From Citrobacter sp. FP75 (lineage in GTDB: Bacteria; Pseudomonadota; Gammaproteobacteria; Enterobacterales; Enterobacteriaceae): a DNA stretch of 64,000 bases. The stretch covers positions 496,001 to 560,000 of the forward strand of contig NZ_JAFDOE010000001.1 of assembly GCF_018342065.1 (NCBI RefSeq), in the 5' to 3' direction. Of the stretch, positions 9,273 through 20,103 are shown piece after piece. Numbering within the stretch: position 1 is the first letter of the stretch; the number at the start of each line of letters is the position of its first letter. The translations under genes were made by a program, and so were the position numbers. The notes under the pieces are model-generated. The model was not told where the DNA came from. It did not search any database and saw only the letters and a list, made by a program, of their open reading frames with translations.

Positions 9273-9683
9273 ATGAGGTGGCAACAACGTGTTCGTGTCG
9301 CAACAGGTCTTAGTTGCTGGCAGATTGTGTTGCATTTACTGGTAGTGGCATTGCTGGTAATGGGCTGGATGAGCGGCACACTGGTGCGCGTCGGCCTGGG
9401 ATTATGCGTCGTTTACGGCGTCACGGTTTTATTAATGCTGGCGTTGCAGCGTCATCATGAACAGCGCTGGCGTGATGTCGCTGACGTACTGGAAGAACTG
9501 ACCACCACGTGGTATTTCGGTGCGGCGATGATCGTACTGTGGCTGCTGTCCCGCGTACTGCAAAACAACGTCTTACTGGCGTTGGCGGGGCTGGCTGTCC
9601 TTGCCGGACCCGCGGTGATTTCGCTGTTGGCGAAAGACAAAAAACTACATCACTTTGCGTCTAAACATCGCATACGCCGCTGA
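9273..9683 (+). CDS. ybhQ: Inner-membrane protein YbhQ
   Basis: Small membrane protein of 136 residues with four hydrophobic segments and a basic C-terminus ([16 protein letters not shown]). It matches E. coli YbhQ in length and sequence; no function is known. AGGAG (9260-9264) gives a good ribosome site. Its last 39 bases overlap the 3' end of ybhR on the opposite strand, so the two mRNAs are complementary at their ends. Confidence 0.9.
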   Translation: MRWQQRVRVATGLSCWQIVLHLLVVALLVMGWMSGTLVRVGLGLCVVYGVTVLLMLALQRHHEQRWRDVADVLEELTTTWYFGAAMIVLWLLSRVLQNNVLLALAGLAVLAGPAVISLLAKDKKLHHFASKHRIRR

Positions 9684-10751
9684 CCCGGTAGTGGCCGCTA
9701 TCACCAACAGCGGCCACAAACTTCCCCAGACAATCTTCAGGCTCGCATCCTTCAGGTAAATCTGTTTCGTGATGTCCGTAAAGTGGCGGATTGGGTTTAT
9801 CCATGTCAGATTCTGCAGCCATACCGGCATATTTTCGACCGGAGAGACGTACCCTGAAAGCAAAATCGCGGGCATCATAAAGACAAACACGCCGATAAAC
9901 GCCTGCTGCTGTGTTGAACACAGCGATGAAATCAGCAGACCAAAGCCCACCAGCGACAGCCCGTAAATCACCATCGTGAAGTAGAACAACCCCAGCGAAC
10001 CGGCAAACGGAATGTGATAGGCCCAGATGCCAATCGCCAGCACGATGGTGGCCTGAAAGGTGGCCACGATCAGCGCAGGCACCGCTTTACCAATGAAAAT
10101 TTGCCATGTCGTGAGCGGGGAAACCAGCAGCTGATCCAGCGTGCCTTGCTCACGTTCGCGGGCCACTGACAGCGAAGTGACGATCATCACGCCAATGGTG
10201 GTGATCATGGCGATCAGCGACGGAACGACGAACCATTTGTAATCCAGATTCGGGTTATACCAGTTACGCACCACCAGTTCGCTGTTGTTCGGCTTCGCTT
10301 TGCCGTCCATCAATTCCTGCTGGTATTCCTTGACGATCTGTTGCAGATAATTTGCCGCGATCTGCGCGCTGTTGGAGTTTCGTCCGTCAAGGATAAGCTG
10401 CATCGGTGCCTGCTGGAAGGTATCCAGATTACGTGAAAAGTCGGCCGGAAAGCGCACCAACAGCAGCGCCTTTTGCGTGTCGATGGTGGGCTGGATCTCC
10501 TGCGGGCTTTTCAGCAGCAGGATATGGGTAAAGGCGCTGGCGCGGGCAAAGCGCTGGGTTAATTCCACCGAATGCTTGCCGTTGTCTTCGTTATAGATGG
10601 CGATAGTGGCGTTGGTCACTTCTAATGTTGCCGCAAATGGAAACAGGATGACCTGAATCAGCACCGGCAAAATCAGGATCGCCCGCGTCTGCGGTTCGCG
10701 CAACAGCGATTGCAGCTCTTTGCGAATTAACGTCCATAAACGATGAAACAT
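9645..10751 (-). CDS. ybhR: ABC-2 type permease subunit YbhR
   Basis: One of two membrane subunits of the YbhFSR exporter, 368 residues. It has an N-terminal helix, a long periplasmic domain (about residues 50-175) and five C-terminal helices including [20 protein letters not shown], the ABC-2 signature. In E. coli the YbhGFSR set is controlled by CecR and has been linked to cefoperazone, chloramphenicol or tetracycline and cation tolerance. It is the last gene of the operon, 10 bp after ybhS. Its stop lies inside the convergent ybhQ. Confidence 0.95.
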   Translation of the reverse strand: MFHRLWTLIRKELQSLLREPQTRAILILPVLIQVILFPFAATLEVTNATIAIYNEDNGKHSVELTQRFARASAFTHILLLKSPQEIQPTIDTQKALLLVRFPADFSRNLDTFQQAPMQLILDGRNSNSAQIAANYLQQIVKEYQQELMDGKAKPNNSELVVRNWYNPNLDYKWFVVPSLIAMITTIGVMIVTSLSVAREREQGTLDQLLVSPLTTWQIFIGKAVPALIVATFQATIVLAIGIWAYHIPFAGSLGLFYFTMVIYGLSLVGFGLLISSLCSTQQQAFIGVFVFMMPAILLSGYVSPVENMPVWLQNLTWINPIRHFTDITKQIYLKDASLKIVWGSLWPLLVIAATTGSAAYAMFRRKVM

Positions 10752-10761
10752 ACCCGTCCCC

Positions 10762-11895
10762 TCAATCCAGCCGACGTTTGGTTTTAAGCCACGTCAGGCC
10801 AATAAACATCACCGCCGAAGCGATTAAAAACAGCACGTTGATAATCAACACCAGCGGAATATTTCCCGCCAGAAACAGGCTTTGCAAGGTGCTGACGAAA
10901 TAGCGCGCGGGAATAATATAGGTCACTGCGCGAATAATGGCGGGCATGCTGTCTATCTGGAAGATAAAGCCCGACAACATAATCGACGGCAAAAACGCTG
11001 CGTTTAGCGCGACCTGCGCGGCGTTAAACTGGTTGCGGGTGATGGTGGAGATCAGCAATCCCATACCAAGCGTGCTGAGCAGAAACAGGCTGGTGATAAA
11101 AAACAGGATCAGCAGCGAGCCGCGATAGGGCACGCCAAGAATAAATACCGACACCAGCATGCACAGCAGCATCGCCAGCATGCCGAGAAAATAATAGGGG
11201 ATCAGTTTGCACAGCAGTAATTCGACGCGGGTGACTTCCGTAGACAGCAGCGCTTCCATGGTGCCGCGCTCCCACTCCCGCGCGACCACTAATGAAGTCA
11301 GGATCGCGCCGATGACCGTCATAATAATGGTCACCGCCCCAGGGATAATAAAGTGCTGGCTGATAGCCGCCGGGTTAAACCAGTAGCGGGTCTGTACGTC
11401 GATCAGCGGCTCAAACGATTCCCCGCGATCTTCTGCCCGCTGTTTTTGCCAAATCTGCCAGATGCCTTCCACATAACCCTGCACAAAGTTGGCCGTGTTT
11501 GGTTCGCTGCCGTCGGTGATCACCTGAATGGGCGCAATGTCGTTTGGTCGCGCCATCTGCTGGGCAAAGTCCACCGGGATCACCACCAGCCCGCGAATGC
11601 GTCCGGCCTGCATTTTCTCAATCAATTCCTGGCGGTTATCGCTGATGGTAGCGTCAATATACGGCGAGCCGGTCATGGTATGGGTAAAGTCCAGCGCCTC
11701 TTCGCTTTGCTGTTCGAGTAAAATCCCCACCCGCAGCTTGCTGGAGTCAAGGTTAATCCCGTAGCCGAAGATAAACAGCAGCAGCAGTGGGATCACCACC
11801 GCAATCAGCCAGCTACTGGGATCGCGCACGATCTGCCGCGTTTCTTTAATGCACAGTGCGCGCACGCGTCGCCATGAAAGAGAGTGATTACTCAT
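10762..11895 (-). CDS. ybhS: ABC-2 type permease subunit YbhS
   Basis: Second membrane subunit of the YbhFSR exporter, 377 residues. It has the same plan as YbhR: one N-terminal helix ([18 protein letters not shown]), a periplasmic domain and a C-terminal membrane bundle with [19 protein letters not shown]. The chosen ATG at 11895 ([10 protein letters not shown]) gives the E. coli length and overlaps the ybhF stop by 8 bp. An earlier in-frame ATG at 11967 would extend deep into ybhF and add 24 residues, so it is rejected. Confidence 0.95.
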   Translation of the reverse strand: MSNHSLSWRRVRALCIKETRQIVRDPSSWLIAVVIPLLLLFIFGYGINLDSSKLRVGILLEQQSEEALDFTHTMTGSPYIDATISDNRQELIEKMQAGRIRGLVVIPVDFAQQMARPNDIAPIQVITDGSEPNTANFVQGYVEGIWQIWQKQRAEDRGESFEPLIDVQTRYWFNPAAISQHFIIPGAVTIIMTVIGAILTSLVVAREWERGTMEALLSTEVTRVELLLCKLIPYYFLGMLAMLLCMLVSVFILGVPYRGSLLILFFITSLFLLSTLGMGLLISTITRNQFNAAQVALNAAFLPSIMLSGFIFQIDSMPAIIRAVTYIIPARYFVSTLQSLFLAGNIPLVLIINVLFLIASAVMFIGLTWLKTKRRLD

Positions 11896-13624
11896 GCGCA
11901 TGTTCCTTATCCCAGTCATTGATAAGCGTAATAAACGCCTGCTCCATGGTGGGGTCCGGCGTGTCATTATCGGCGGCCTGCGCTTTCAGGTCGTCCGGCG
12001 TGCCGCTGGCAATCAGCTTGCCGCGGTACACCAGTCCGATACGGTCACAATATTCCGCCTCATCCATAAAGTGGGTGGTGACCATCACCGTCACGCCTTT
12101 CTCCACCATGCTGTTGATATGCAGCCAGAACTCACGACGGGTGAGGGGATCGACCCCCGAGGTCGGTTCATCGAGGAACAGGATGTCGGGTTCATGCATC
12201 AGTGAACAGGCCAGTGCCAGCCGCTGCTTAAAACCCAGCGGCAGTTCGTCAGTGGCATGAGAGGCAATGCTCTTCAGGCCGAACGCCTCGCTCATACGAT
12301 CGATTTTGTCTTTCTGCGCCCGACCGCGCAGGCCGTAGACGCCGGAGAAAAAGCGCAGATTTTGCTCCACCGTCAGGTTGCCGTAGAGAGAGAATTTCTG
12401 CGCCATATAACCCAGATGCTGGCGTGCTTTGCCGGAACTGACTTTCAGGTCCATATCCAGCACCAGCGCTTTACCGGAGGTAGGGACCAGCAGGCCGCAC
12501 ATCATTTTAAAGGTGGTCGACTTGCCCGCACCGTTGGGACCTAGCAGGCCAAAAATCTCACCGCGCTGCACGGCAAAATCCACATGGTCGGTGGCGGCAA
12601 AATCACCAAATTTTTTGGTCAGCGCTTTGGCTTCAATCACCGTTTCGCCCGCTGTACCTTCCACGGTATGCAGGATAGCGCCCAGCGGGGATTCAGACGT
12701 TCCTGCGCCGCCGAGTAAATCGATAAAAGCATCTTCAAAGCGCGGGGTAGTGCTGGTGATGGTGATTTCCGGCATGCCCTGAGCCTGGCGAATATCTTCC
12801 GCCGTAGCTTCTTTTTTCAGGATCAGGCGAACAGATTTCCCCTGAATCATGCCGTCGCTGACCTGCGGCAGTTTTAACGCCCGTTGCAGAAGTCGGCGGT
12901 TATTTTCCTGCGGGCTGCTCATTAAAAAACTGCGCCCCGCCATGGTCTGCGTAAGCTGCGTGGGATCGCCCTGGTACAGCAGTTCGCCTTCGTTCATCAG
13001 CAGCACATCACGGCACTGCTCGGCTTCATCCAGATACGAAGTACTCCAGAGGATCAACATGCCATCCCCGGCCAGTTCGTGGACCATTTGCCACAGTTCG
13101 CGGCGGGAGATTGGGTCCACGCCCACGCCCGGCTCATCCAGCAGCAGCACTTTGGGTTCACCGACCAGCGTACAGGCAAGGCCCAGCTTCTGCTTCATCC
13201 CACCGGAGAGTTTGCCCGCCAGACGCCCGGTAAACGGCCCCAGCGAGGTAAATTCCAGCAGACGAGCAAAGGTTTTTTCCCGTGCGTCACCGGTGACGCT
13301 GCGCAAATCGGCATAGAGATTGAGGTTCTCCATGACGGTCAGGTCTTCATACAGGCCGAATTTCTGCGGCATATAACCCAGCACCGCATGCAGGGCGCTG
13401 TCGTTAACGATCGGGTCAAAGCCAATCACCGTCGCGCTGCCGTCGTCGGGTTTCAACAGGCCCGCCAGCATGCGCATCAGTGTGGTTTTCCCCGCGCCGT
13501 CAGGACCTACCAGACCGGTGACATAGCCTGCGTGAATCGTGCAGTCGAGCGGGGCGACCGCCGGTTTTTCCATCCCGGCAAAGCGCTTAACCAGCCCGTT
13601 GAGGGTAATGACCGCGTCATTCAT
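11888..13624 (-). CDS. ybhF: Dual-domain ABC transporter ATPase YbhF
   Basis: ATPase of the YbhFSR exporter with two nucleotide-binding domains in one 578-residue chain. Domain 1 has Walker [10 protein letters not shown] (about residue 40), signature LSGGMKQKL and Walker [14 protein letters not shown]. Domain 2 has GPNGAGKST (about residue 350), a degenerate signature LPLGFKQRL and [12 protein letters not shown]. The H-loops differ too: domain 1 has [10 protein letters not shown] in place of the usual THxxxEAE, domain 2 has [10 protein letters not shown]. The ATG at 13624 ([11 protein letters not shown]) matches the E. coli start. It overlaps ybhG by 8 bp upstream and ybhS by 8 bp downstream. 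Confidence 0.96.
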   Translation of the reverse strand: MNDAVITLNGLVKRFAGMEKPAVAPLDCTIHAGYVTGLVGPDGAGKTTLMRMLAGLLKPDDGSATVIGFDPIVNDSALHAVLGYMPQKFGLYEDLTVMENLNLYADLRSVTGDAREKTFARLLEFTSLGPFTGRLAGKLSGGMKQKLGLACTLVGEPKVLLLDEPGVGVDPISRRELWQMVHELAGDGMLILWSTSYLDEAEQCRDVLLMNEGELLYQGDPTQLTQTMAGRSFLMSSPQENNRRLLQRALKLPQVSDGMIQGKSVRLILKKEATAEDIRQAQGMPEITITSTTPRFEDAFIDLLGGAGTSESPLGAILHTVEGTAGETVIEAKALTKKFGDFAATDHVDFAVQRGEIFGLLGPNGAGKSTTFKMMCGLLVPTSGKALVLDMDLKVSSGKARQHLGYMAQKFSLYGNLTVEQNLRFFSGVYGLRGRAQKDKIDRMSEAFGLKSIASHATDELPLGFKQRLALACSLMHEPDILFLDEPTSGVDPLTRREFWLHINSMVEKGVTVMVTTHFMDEAEYCDRIGLVYRGKLIASGTPDDLKAQAADNDTPDPTMEQAFITLINDWDKEHAHE

Positions 13625-14612
13625 GCCGCGCCTCGTCACCGAACTTCACCGTCACCGGCATCCCCTGGCGTAGCGCGTCGTCGGCATCGGTTACCACAAT
13701 GCGCAGGCGATAAACCAGATCGGTACGCAGGTCCGGGGTCTCTACTGTTTTCGGGGTAAACTCTGCTGTTGGCGACACAAAGCCGATTTTACCGTGGTAC
13801 GGTTTGTCCGGGCGACCGTCCGTGTAAAGCAGAATCTCACGGCCTGGCTGCGCCTGGCTTAGATTGCGTTCGTCAACATAGGCGCGCACCCACACCGGGC
13901 GGGTAAGCGACAGCGTCAGCGCTGTACCGCCCGCGCTCAGCATACTGCCGGGTTCAACCGCACGGGTAAGCAGCGTACCGTCAGACGGGGAGGTCAGCGT
14001 GGTGTCATGCAGATCGAGTTCAGCCTGCGCCAGCTGCGCCTGGGCCTGTTCGAGGGTTGCTTTCGCCTGGGCGATATCCTGCGGACGATTACCGCTGCGG
14101 TACTGACTGAGCTTATCCTGCGCGGATTTCAGCGTCGCCAGCGCCTGGTCGCGCGATGAACGGGCGTTCTCCAGATCGTTGGCGGAAATAGTGCGGCTTT
14201 TCCACAATCCTGACTGGCGGTTATAAAAGTTCTGCGCGTAGTCATACGCCGCCTGCGCCTGTTTCACGGCCGCTGCGGTTTGCGCGATCTCTTCTTCACG
14301 ATATCCTGCCAGCATCAGGTCGTACTGCGCCTGCGCAGCGGCAACGTTGGCTTTCGCCTGCATTAGCGCATTTTCGTACGGCGCGTGGTCCAGTTCGCCC
14401 AGTACCTGGCCGGCGGTAATCGCATCGCCTTCGTCAACCGCCAGCGAGGCCAGCCTGCCACCCACGCGAAAACTCAAATTGACGCTGCGGATATCGACGT
14501 TGCCGTACAGGGTCAGGCCGTTATCTTGTCGGCTTTGATACCACCACGTTCCACCGGCGATGACGGCAACGAGGGCCGCGATAACCAGCCCGAGAACGAC
14601 AGGTTTTTTCAT
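13617..14612 (-). CDS. ybhG: HlyD-family membrane fusion protein YbhG
   Basis: Periplasmic adaptor of the YbhFSR exporter, 331 residues. It has an N-terminal uncleaved anchor or signal ([20 protein letters not shown]), a biotinyl/lipoyl-like segment, and an alanine- and glutamine-rich coiled coil (about residues 75-200, [12 protein letters not shown]...[14 protein letters not shown]). A barrel domain follows. Such adaptors bridge inner-membrane pumps to an outer-membrane channel such as TolC; no channel gene is present here. It overlaps cecR by 4 bp and ybhF by 8 bp. Confidence 0.95.
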   Translation of the reverse strand: MKKPVVLGLVIAALVAVIAGGTWWYQSRQDNGLTLYGNVDIRSVNLSFRVGGRLASLAVDEGDAITAGQVLGELDHAPYENALMQAKANVAAAQAQYDLMLAGYREEEIAQTAAAVKQAQAAYDYAQNFYNRQSGLWKSRTISANDLENARSSRDQALATLKSAQDKLSQYRSGNRPQDIAQAKATLEQAQAQLAQAELDLHDTTLTSPSDGTLLTRAVEPGSMLSAGGTALTLSLTRPVWVRAYVDERNLSQAQPGREILLYTDGRPDKPYHGKIGFVSPTAEFTPKTVETPDLRTDLVYRLRIVVTDADDALRQGMPVTVKFGDEARHE

Positions 14613-15286
14613 GACTCCAGACTCCTTTGCGTTAAACCTTGCAGAATAAGATCGATGTGACAGGTGATCGTTTGGTCAATCAGCGCGGTTTTATCCTCAT
14701 CAAATTGTGACCAGCCCGTGCGCAACAGAATGGTTTCTTTCCCCAGACGGAAGGCCAGCACCTCACCCAGTATGGCGTGGGTGTGCAGGATCATTTGGGT
14801 ATCACTGGCATCGCGGCCCGTATAGGCAGCAATCAGGCGGGTCAGGTGGCTGTGCAACGGGTTGATCACCTGGTCGTGCACCAGTTGATAGGCCGCGGTG
14901 GGCGAGAGCTGTTCGCGTGAGATAAATTTGCTCAAGTTAACCGTATCGTCCTGGGTTAACAGCATGATCATGTTTTTGCAGGCGCGGAGGATCAGTTTGC
15001 GCATGGCGGCCCGGTCCGGCTCTGGTTGGGCAAACAGGCGCTCGGCTTCTTCAGCGTGAGGGCGAAACTGTGAACCGATAAAATCCGCAATCCACTGGGC
15101 ACAGGCGAGATATAAATCCTCTTTTGAGCCAAAATAGTAGGTAATGGCGGCGATGTTCTGTCCGGCCTGGGCGGCAATATCACGCGTGGTGGCGTGCAGG
15201 CCATATTCACCAAACTGTGCCAGCGCAGCGGCAATAAGCTGGTTCTTTGCCTGTTCACCTTTGGTTGTCATGGTGGGTGTATTCAT
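14609..15286 (-). CDS. cecR: TetR-family repressor CecR
   Basis: TetR-type regulator of 225 residues, known in E. coli as CecR (YbiH), which controls the ybhGFSR operon and rhlE. The N-terminal HTH ([43 protein letters not shown], within residues 15-60) is typical, and the C-terminal ligand domain is of the CecR type. First gene of cecR-ybhGFSR, with 4-bp overlap to ybhG. A perfect palindrome lies 16 bp upstream of its start, which predicts autoregulation. Confidence 0.94.
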   Translation of the reverse strand: MNTPTMTTKGEQAKNQLIAAALAQFGEYGLHATTRDIAAQAGQNIAAITYYFGSKEDLYLACAQWIADFIGSQFRPHAEEAERLFAQPEPDRAAMRKLILRACKNMIMLLTQDDTVNLSKFISREQLSPTAAYQLVHDQVINPLHSHLTRLIAAYTGRDASDTQMILHTHAILGEVLAFRLGKETILLRTGWSQFDEDKTALIDQTITCHIDLILQGLTQRSLES

Positions 15287-15301
15287 GGCACGGCCAAATT
15301 A

Positions 15302-15321
15302 TTAATCAATCGATTGATTAA
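15302..15321. promoter_or_regulatory. CecR operator (perfect 20-bp palindrome)
   Basis: TTAATCAATCGATTGATTAA reads the same on both strands. It lies between divergent cecR and rhlE, where CecR is known to bind in E. coli. The perfect dyad and TetR-type spacing support repression of both directions by one dimer pair. Confidence 0.88.
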
Positions 15322-15514
15322 GATTATGACTGATATCTGCACTTGTCTAGTCTGGTGGCTTATTTTGTTTTTTGCGACTGGCGGGATAATTATGCGGTAC
15401 ATCACAAAAACTGCTACACTCCGCCCCTTCATGACATTGTGGTTTTTGTCATCTCTTTTGCGAGTATCGTCCTGAAAACGACACCGGTAACGGTCAGGGC
15501 GGTTCGGAGTAGTT

Positions 15515-16858
15515 ATGTCTTTTGATTCCCTTGGTTTAAACCCTGATATCTTGCGCGCTGTAGCCGAGCAGGGTTACCGTGAACCTACCCCTATTCAGCA
15601 GCAGGCTATCCCTGCGGTGCTGGAAGGCCGCGATCTGATGGCGAGCGCCCAGACCGGTACGGGTAAAACGGCAGGTTTTACCCTGCCGCTGTTACAACAC
15701 CTCATTTCTCATGAACCGCATGGCAAAGGCCGTCGTCCGGTGCGTGCGCTGATCCTCACGCCAACCCGCGAACTGGCGGCTCAAATTGGCGAAAACGTCC
15801 GCGATTACAGCAAATATCTGAACATTCGCTCACTGGTGGTTTTCGGTGGGGTGAGTATTAACCCACAGATGATGAAACTGCGCAGTGGTGTGGATGTGCT
15901 GGTGGCAACGCCGGGCCGTTTACTCGATCTCGAACATCAAAACGCGGTGAAACTGGATCAGGTTGAGATCCTGGTGCTGGATGAAGCTGACCGTATGCTG
16001 GATATGGGCTTTATCCACGATATTCGTCGCGTACTGGCTAAGTTGCCGGCTAAACGTCAGAACCTGCTGTTCTCCGCAACGTTCTCTGATGACATTAAAT
16101 CGCTGGCAGAAAAACTGCTGCATAACCCGCTGGAAATTGAAGTCGCGCGTCGTAATACCGCGTCTGAGCAGGTCAGCCAGTTCGTTCACTTCGTGGATAA
16201 AAAACGCAAACGTGAATTGCTGTCGCAGATGATTGGTCAGGGTAACTGGCAGCAGGTGCTGGTCTTTACCCGTACCAAGCATGGTGCAAACCACCTGGCA
16301 GAACAGCTGAATAAAGACGGCATTCGCAGCGCGGCAATACACGGCAATAAATCGCAGGGTGCGCGTACGCGTGCGCTGGCAGATTTTAAATCCGGCGACA
16401 TTCGCGTGCTGGTGGCGACCGACATCGCTGCGCGTGGGCTCGACATTGAAGAACTGCCTCACGTGGTGAACTACGAGCTGCCAAACGTACCGGAAGATTA
16501 CGTGCACCGTATTGGTCGTACCGGTCGTGCTGCAGCCACCGGTGAAGCGCTGTCTCTGGTGTGTGTTGATGAGCACAAACTGCTGCATGACATTGAGAAA
16601 CTGCTGAAAAAAGAGATCCCACGTATTGCCGTTGATGGCTATGCGCCGGACCCGTCGATTAAAGCAGAGCCTATCCAGAACGGACGTCAGCAGCGTGGTG
16701 GCGGCGGTCGTGGACAAGGCGGAGCGGGTCGCGGACAGCAGCCGCGTCGTCAGGACGGCGGTGCGCCAAAAGCGAAACCGCGTACTAGCGAAGGCAAACC
16801 GGCAGGCGACAAGCCGCGCCCACCGCGTCGCCCGCGCAGACCGTCTTCAGCGCAGTAA
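15515..16858 (+). CDS. rhlE: DEAD-box ATP-dependent RNA helicase RhlE
   Basis: RNA helicase of 447 residues involved in ribosome assembly and RNA turnover. Motifs in order: [26 protein letters not shown] (Q motif), AQTGTGKT (I), PTRELAAQ (Ia), TPGRLLD (Ib), [10 protein letters not shown] (II), FSATF (III), [11 protein letters not shown] (V) and HRIGRTGRA (VI). The C-terminal tail from about residue 385 is rich in Arg-Gly and Pro-Arg, as in E. coli RhlE. It is divergent from cecR and shares its palindromic operator. A strong terminator follows. Confidence 0.97.
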   Translation: MSFDSLGLNPDILRAVAEQGYREPTPIQQQAIPAVLEGRDLMASAQTGTGKTAGFTLPLLQHLISHEPHGKGRRPVRALILTPTRELAAQIGENVRDYSKYLNIRSLVVFGGVSINPQMMKLRSGVDVLVATPGRLLDLEHQNAVKLDQVEILVLDEADRMLDMGFIHDIRRVLAKLPAKRQNLLFSATFSDDIKSLAEKLLHNPLEIEVARRNTASEQVSQFVHFVDKKRKRELLSQMIGQGNWQQVLVFTRTKHGANHLAEQLNKDGIRSAAIHGNKSQGARTRALADFKSGDIRVLVATDIAARGLDIEELPHVVNYELPNVPEDYVHRIGRTGRAAATGEALSLVCVDEHKLLHDIEKLLKKEIPRIAVDGYAPDPSIKAEPIQNGRQQRGGGGRGQGGAGRGQQPRRQDGGAPKAKPRTSEGKPAGDKPRPPRRPRRPSSAQ

Positions 16859-16864
16859 TTGCGA

Positions 16865-16894
16865 GCCCGGCCGAATAGCCGGGCTTTTCTTTTT
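16865..16894 (+). terminator. rhlE Rho-independent terminator
   Basis: GCCCGGC (16865-16871), a 6-base loop, GCCGGGC (16878-16884), then TTTTCTTTTT. It begins 6 bp after the rhlE stop. Confidence 0.9.
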
Positions 16895-16920
16895 GCGACG
16901 CGTGTCAGAAAGTGCCACAA

Positions 16921-16940
16921 TAGTGGCTGTTTATACAGTA
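16921..16940. promoter_or_regulatory. LexA (SOS) box of dinG
   Basis: TAGTGGCTGTTTATACAGTA fits the 20-bp SOS box with a good right half (ACAGTA) and a degenerate left half (GTGG for CTGT). E. coli dinG has the same imbalance. The site lies 15 bp before the dinG ATG. Confidence 0.82.
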
Positions 16941-16954
16941 CTTCAGGTTTTCTC

Positions 16955-19105
16955 ATGGCATTAACAGCGGCGCTGAAAGCGCAAATTGCCGCCTGGTATA
17001 AGGCGCTTCAGGAACAGATCCCCGACTTTATCCCCCGAGCACCGCAGCGGCAGATGATTGCTGATGTCGCTAAAACGCTGGCCGGGGAAGACGGGCGGCA
17101 TCTGGCTATCGAAGCGCCGACCGGCGTCGGGAAAACGCTCTCCTATTTAATTCCGGGAATCGCCATTGCCCGTGAAGAACAAAAGACGCTGGTGGTCAGC
17201 ACCGCCAACGTCGCGCTGCAGGATCAGATCTACAGTAAAGACTTGCCGCTACTGCGCAAAATTATCCCCGACCTGCGTTTTACCGCCGCGTTTGGGCGCG
17301 GACGTTATGTCTGCCCGCGTAACCTGGCGGCGTTGGCCAGTAGCGAACCCAATCAGCAGGATCTGCTGGCATTTCTCGACGATGAACTGACGCCAAATAA
17401 CCAGGAAGAACAAAAACGCTGTGCCAGGCTCAAAGGCGACCTTGATACCTACAAATGGGACGGGCTGCGCGATCACACCGATATTGCCATTGATGATGGA
17501 CTCTGGCAGCGTCTGAGCACCGACAAAGCCAGCTGCCTGAACCGTAACTGTCACTACTACCGGGAATGCCCGTTTTTTGTTGCCCGCCGGGAAATTCAGG
17601 AAGCTGAAGTGGTGGTGGCAAACCATGCGCTGGTGATGGCGGCTATGGAGAGCGAGGCTGTCCTGCCGGAGCCAAAAAACCTGCTGCTGGTGCTCGATGA
17701 AGGCCACCATCTGCCGGACGTCGCGCGCGATGCACTGGAAATGAGCGCAGAAATCACCGCGCCCTGGTATCGGCTCCAGTTGGATCTATTCAGCAAGTTA
17801 GTGGCTACCTGCCTGGAGCAGTTCCGCCCGAAAACTACACCGCCGTTGGCCAATCCAGAGCGTCTGAACGCCCATTGTGAAGAGCTGTATGAACTGATCG
17901 CTTCATTAAACAGCATCCTTAATCTGTATCTGCCCGCCACCCAGGAAGCTGAACACCGGTTTGCAATGGGCGAGTTGCCTGCGGAAGTCATGGAGATTTG
18001 TCAGCGTCTGGCGAAGCTAACCGAGATGCTGCGCGGTCTGGCAGAGCTGTTCCTCAACGATCTCAGTGAAAAAACCGGCAGCCACGATATTGTGCGTCTG
18101 CATCGGGTGATTTTGCAGATGAACCGGGCGCTGGGTATGTTTGAGGCGCAAAGTAAGCTCTGGCGGCTGGCCTCTCTGGCGCAGTCATCAGGCGCACCGG
18201 TGACCAAATGGGTAACGCGCGACGTGCGTGACGGGCAACTCCACGTCTGGTTCCACTGCGTGGGGATCCGCGTCAGCGATCAGCTTGAACGTCTGCTGTG
18301 GCGCAGCGTGCCGCATATTATCGTTACCTCGGCAACGCTGCGCTCGCTCAACAGTTTCTCGCGACTGCAGGAGATGAGCGGCCTGAAAGAAAAGGCCGGG
18401 GACCGCTTTGTGGCGCTGGACTCACCGTTTAATCATGTCGAGCAAGGCAAAATTGTCATTCCGCAGATGCGTTACGAACCGTTAATGGAGAACGAAGAGC
18501 AGCATATTGCCGAAATGGCGGCCTATTTCCGCGAGCAGGTGGAAAGCAAAAAGCATCAGGGCATGCTGGTGCTCTTTGCCAGCGGCCGCGCGATGCAGCG
18601 TTTTCTTGAACACGTAACCGATTTGCGTCTACTGTTGCTGGTACAGGGTGATCAGCCGCGTTACCGTCTGGTAGAGTTGCACCGCAAGCGGGTGCAAAAC
18701 GGTGAGCGTAGCGTGCTGGTCGGGCTGCAATCTTTTGCCGAAGGACTGGATTTAAAAGGTGACCTGTTAACCCAGGTGCATATTCACAAAATCGCGTTTC
18801 CGCCTATCGACAGCCCGGTAGTGGTGACTGAGGGGGAATGGCTGAAAAGCCTGAATCGTTACCCCTTCGAGGTGCAGAGTTTACCTGCGGCGTCGTTCAA
18901 TTTGATCCAGCAGGTTGGGCGACTCATTCGTAGCCACGGTTGCTGGGGCGAAGTGGTGATTTACGACAAGCGGTTATTGACCAAAAACTATGGTCAGCGT
19001 TTACTGAATGCGTTACCCGTATTTCCGATAGAGCAACCTGGTGTGCCAGACGTTATAGTAAAACCAAAAGAAAAAGCGAAACCCACGCGCCGCCGTCGGC
19101 GTTAA
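16955..19105 (+). CDS. dinG: ATP-dependent DNA helicase DinG (Fe-S, XPD-like)
   Basis: SOS-induced 5'-3' helicase that resolves R-loops and G-quadruplexes. It has 716 residues from the ATG at 16955 (MALTAALKAQIA). Walker A is APTGVGKT; the iron-sulfur cysteines are in RYVCPRN (C120) and ASCLNRNCHYYRECPFF (C194, C199, C205); the DEAH-type box is LVLDEGHHL; and VTSATL and QQVGRLIRSHG are the later motifs. A longer reading from 16859 would run through the rhlE terminator and the SOS box, so it is rejected. It is followed after 29 bp by ybiB, likely in one SOS transcript. Confidence 0.97.
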   Translation: MALTAALKAQIAAWYKALQEQIPDFIPRAPQRQMIADVAKTLAGEDGRHLAIEAPTGVGKTLSYLIPGIAIAREEQKTLVVSTANVALQDQIYSKDLPLLRKIIPDLRFTAAFGRGRYVCPRNLAALASSEPNQQDLLAFLDDELTPNNQEEQKRCARLKGDLDTYKWDGLRDHTDIAIDDGLWQRLSTDKASCLNRNCHYYRECPFFVARREIQEAEVVVANHALVMAAMESEAVLPEPKNLLLVLDEGHHLPDVARDALEMSAEITAPWYRLQLDLFSKLVATCLEQFRPKTTPPLANPERLNAHCEELYELIASLNSILNLYLPATQEAEHRFAMGELPAEVMEICQRLAKLTEMLRGLAELFLNDLSEKTGSHDIVRLHRVILQMNRALGMFEAQSKLWRLASLAQSSGAPVTKWVTRDVRDGQLHVWFHCVGIRVSDQLERLLWRSVPHIIVTSATLRSLNSFSRLQEMSGLKEKAGDRFVALDSPFNHVEQGKIVIPQMRYEPLMENEEQHIAEMAAYFREQVESKKHQGMLVLFASGRAMQRFLEHVTDLRLLLLVQGDQPRYRLVELHRKRVQNGERSVLVGLQSFAEGLDLKGDLLTQVHIHKIAFPPIDSPVVVTEGEWLKSLNRYPFEVQSLPAASFNLIQQVGRLIRSHGCWGEVVIYDKRLLTKNYGQRLLNALPVFPIEQPGVPDVIVKPKEKAKPTRRRRR

Positions 19106-19134
19106 CGATGTGAGCAACAGGCAAGGAGTTATCG

Positions 19135-20103
19135 ATGGATTACCGCAAAATCATCAAAGAGATCGGGCGAGGTAAAAATCACGCGCGTGACCTGGACCAG
19201 GATACCGCTCGCGGACTGTATACTCACATGTTGAACGGCGACGTGCCTGATCTGGAGATGGGGGGCGTATTGATTGCGCTGCGCATTAAAGGGGAAGGTG
19301 AGGCGGAAATGCTGGGCTTTTATGAGGCAATGCAAAACCATACCATTCGTCTGACGCCGCCCGTTGCAAAACCGATGCCTGTTGTTATTCCCAGCTACAA
19401 CGGCGCACGCAAGCAGGCTAATCTGACGCCGCTGTTAGCTATTTTGCTGCATAAACTGGGTTTTCCGGTCGTGGTGCATGGGGTAAGTGAAGATCCAACC
19501 CGCGTACTGACGGAAACCATTTTTGACCTGATGGGTATTGCGCCAACTCTGCATGCCGGGCAGGCGCAGGCAAAACTCGAGGGGCATGAGCCGGTGTATA
19601 TTCCGGTGAGCGCGCTGTGCCCTCCGCTGGAAAAACAGCTGGCGATGCGCTGGCGAATGGGGGTGCGTAATAGTGCACATACGCTGGCGAAATTAGCCAC
19701 GCCGTTTGCCGAAGATGCGGCGCTGCGTCTTTCCAGCGTTTCACACCCGGAATACGTATCGCGGGTGGCGAAATTCTTTGGCGATATCGGTGGGCGCGGC
19801 TTGCTGATGCACGGTACAGAAGGGGAAGTGTACGCCAACCCCCAGCGTTGCCCGCAGATAAGCCTGATTGATTCATCCGGTGTGCGAGTGCTGCAGGAGC
19901 GTCAGAGTGAAATGCCTGAAGAGCCGGTGCCGCTGCCGGTGGCAAAAGATCCGGAAACCACGGCGCGCTGGATAGAGCGTTGTCTGGCCGGAAGCGAGCC
20001 AGTACCGGCCTCGTTGAAGATTCAGATGGCGTGCTGTCTGGTAGCAACCGGCGAAGTTGCCACACTGGCTGAAGGATTTACCCGCGTCGAACAAAACTTC
20101 TGA
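19135..20103 (+). CDS. ybiB: TrpD2-family nucleic-acid-binding protein YbiB
   Basis: Protein of 322 residues with the anthranilate phosphoribosyltransferase fold (GT-3 family; N-terminal helical domain IIKEIGRGKNHARDLDQDTARGLYTHML). It belongs to the TrpD2 branch, which binds nucleic acid non-specifically and lacks the TrpD reaction. The PRPP motif of true TrpD is not apparent. In E. coli it is co-expressed with dinG in the SOS response, and the 29-bp spacing here supports that. Confidence 0.92.
   Translation: MDYRKIIKEIGRGKNHARDLDQDTARGLYTHMLNGDVPDLEMGGVLIALRIKGEGEAEMLGFYEAMQNHTIRLTPPVAKPMPVVIPSYNGARKQANLTPLLAILLHKLGFPVVVHGVSEDPTRVLTETIFDLMGIAPTLHAGQAQAKLEGHEPVYIPVSALCPPLEKQLAMRWRMGVRNSAHTLAKLATPFAEDAALRLSSVSHPEYVSRVAKFFGDIGGRGLLMHGTEGEVYANPQRCPQISLIDSSGVRVLQERQSEMPEEPVPLPVAKDPETTARWIERCLAGSEPVPASLKIQMACCLVATGEVATLAEGFTRVEQNF

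Noticed and set aside
15920-16717. 265-codon frame opposite rhlE
   Set aside because: Antisense shadow of helicase motifs; sequence has no resemblance to known proteins.
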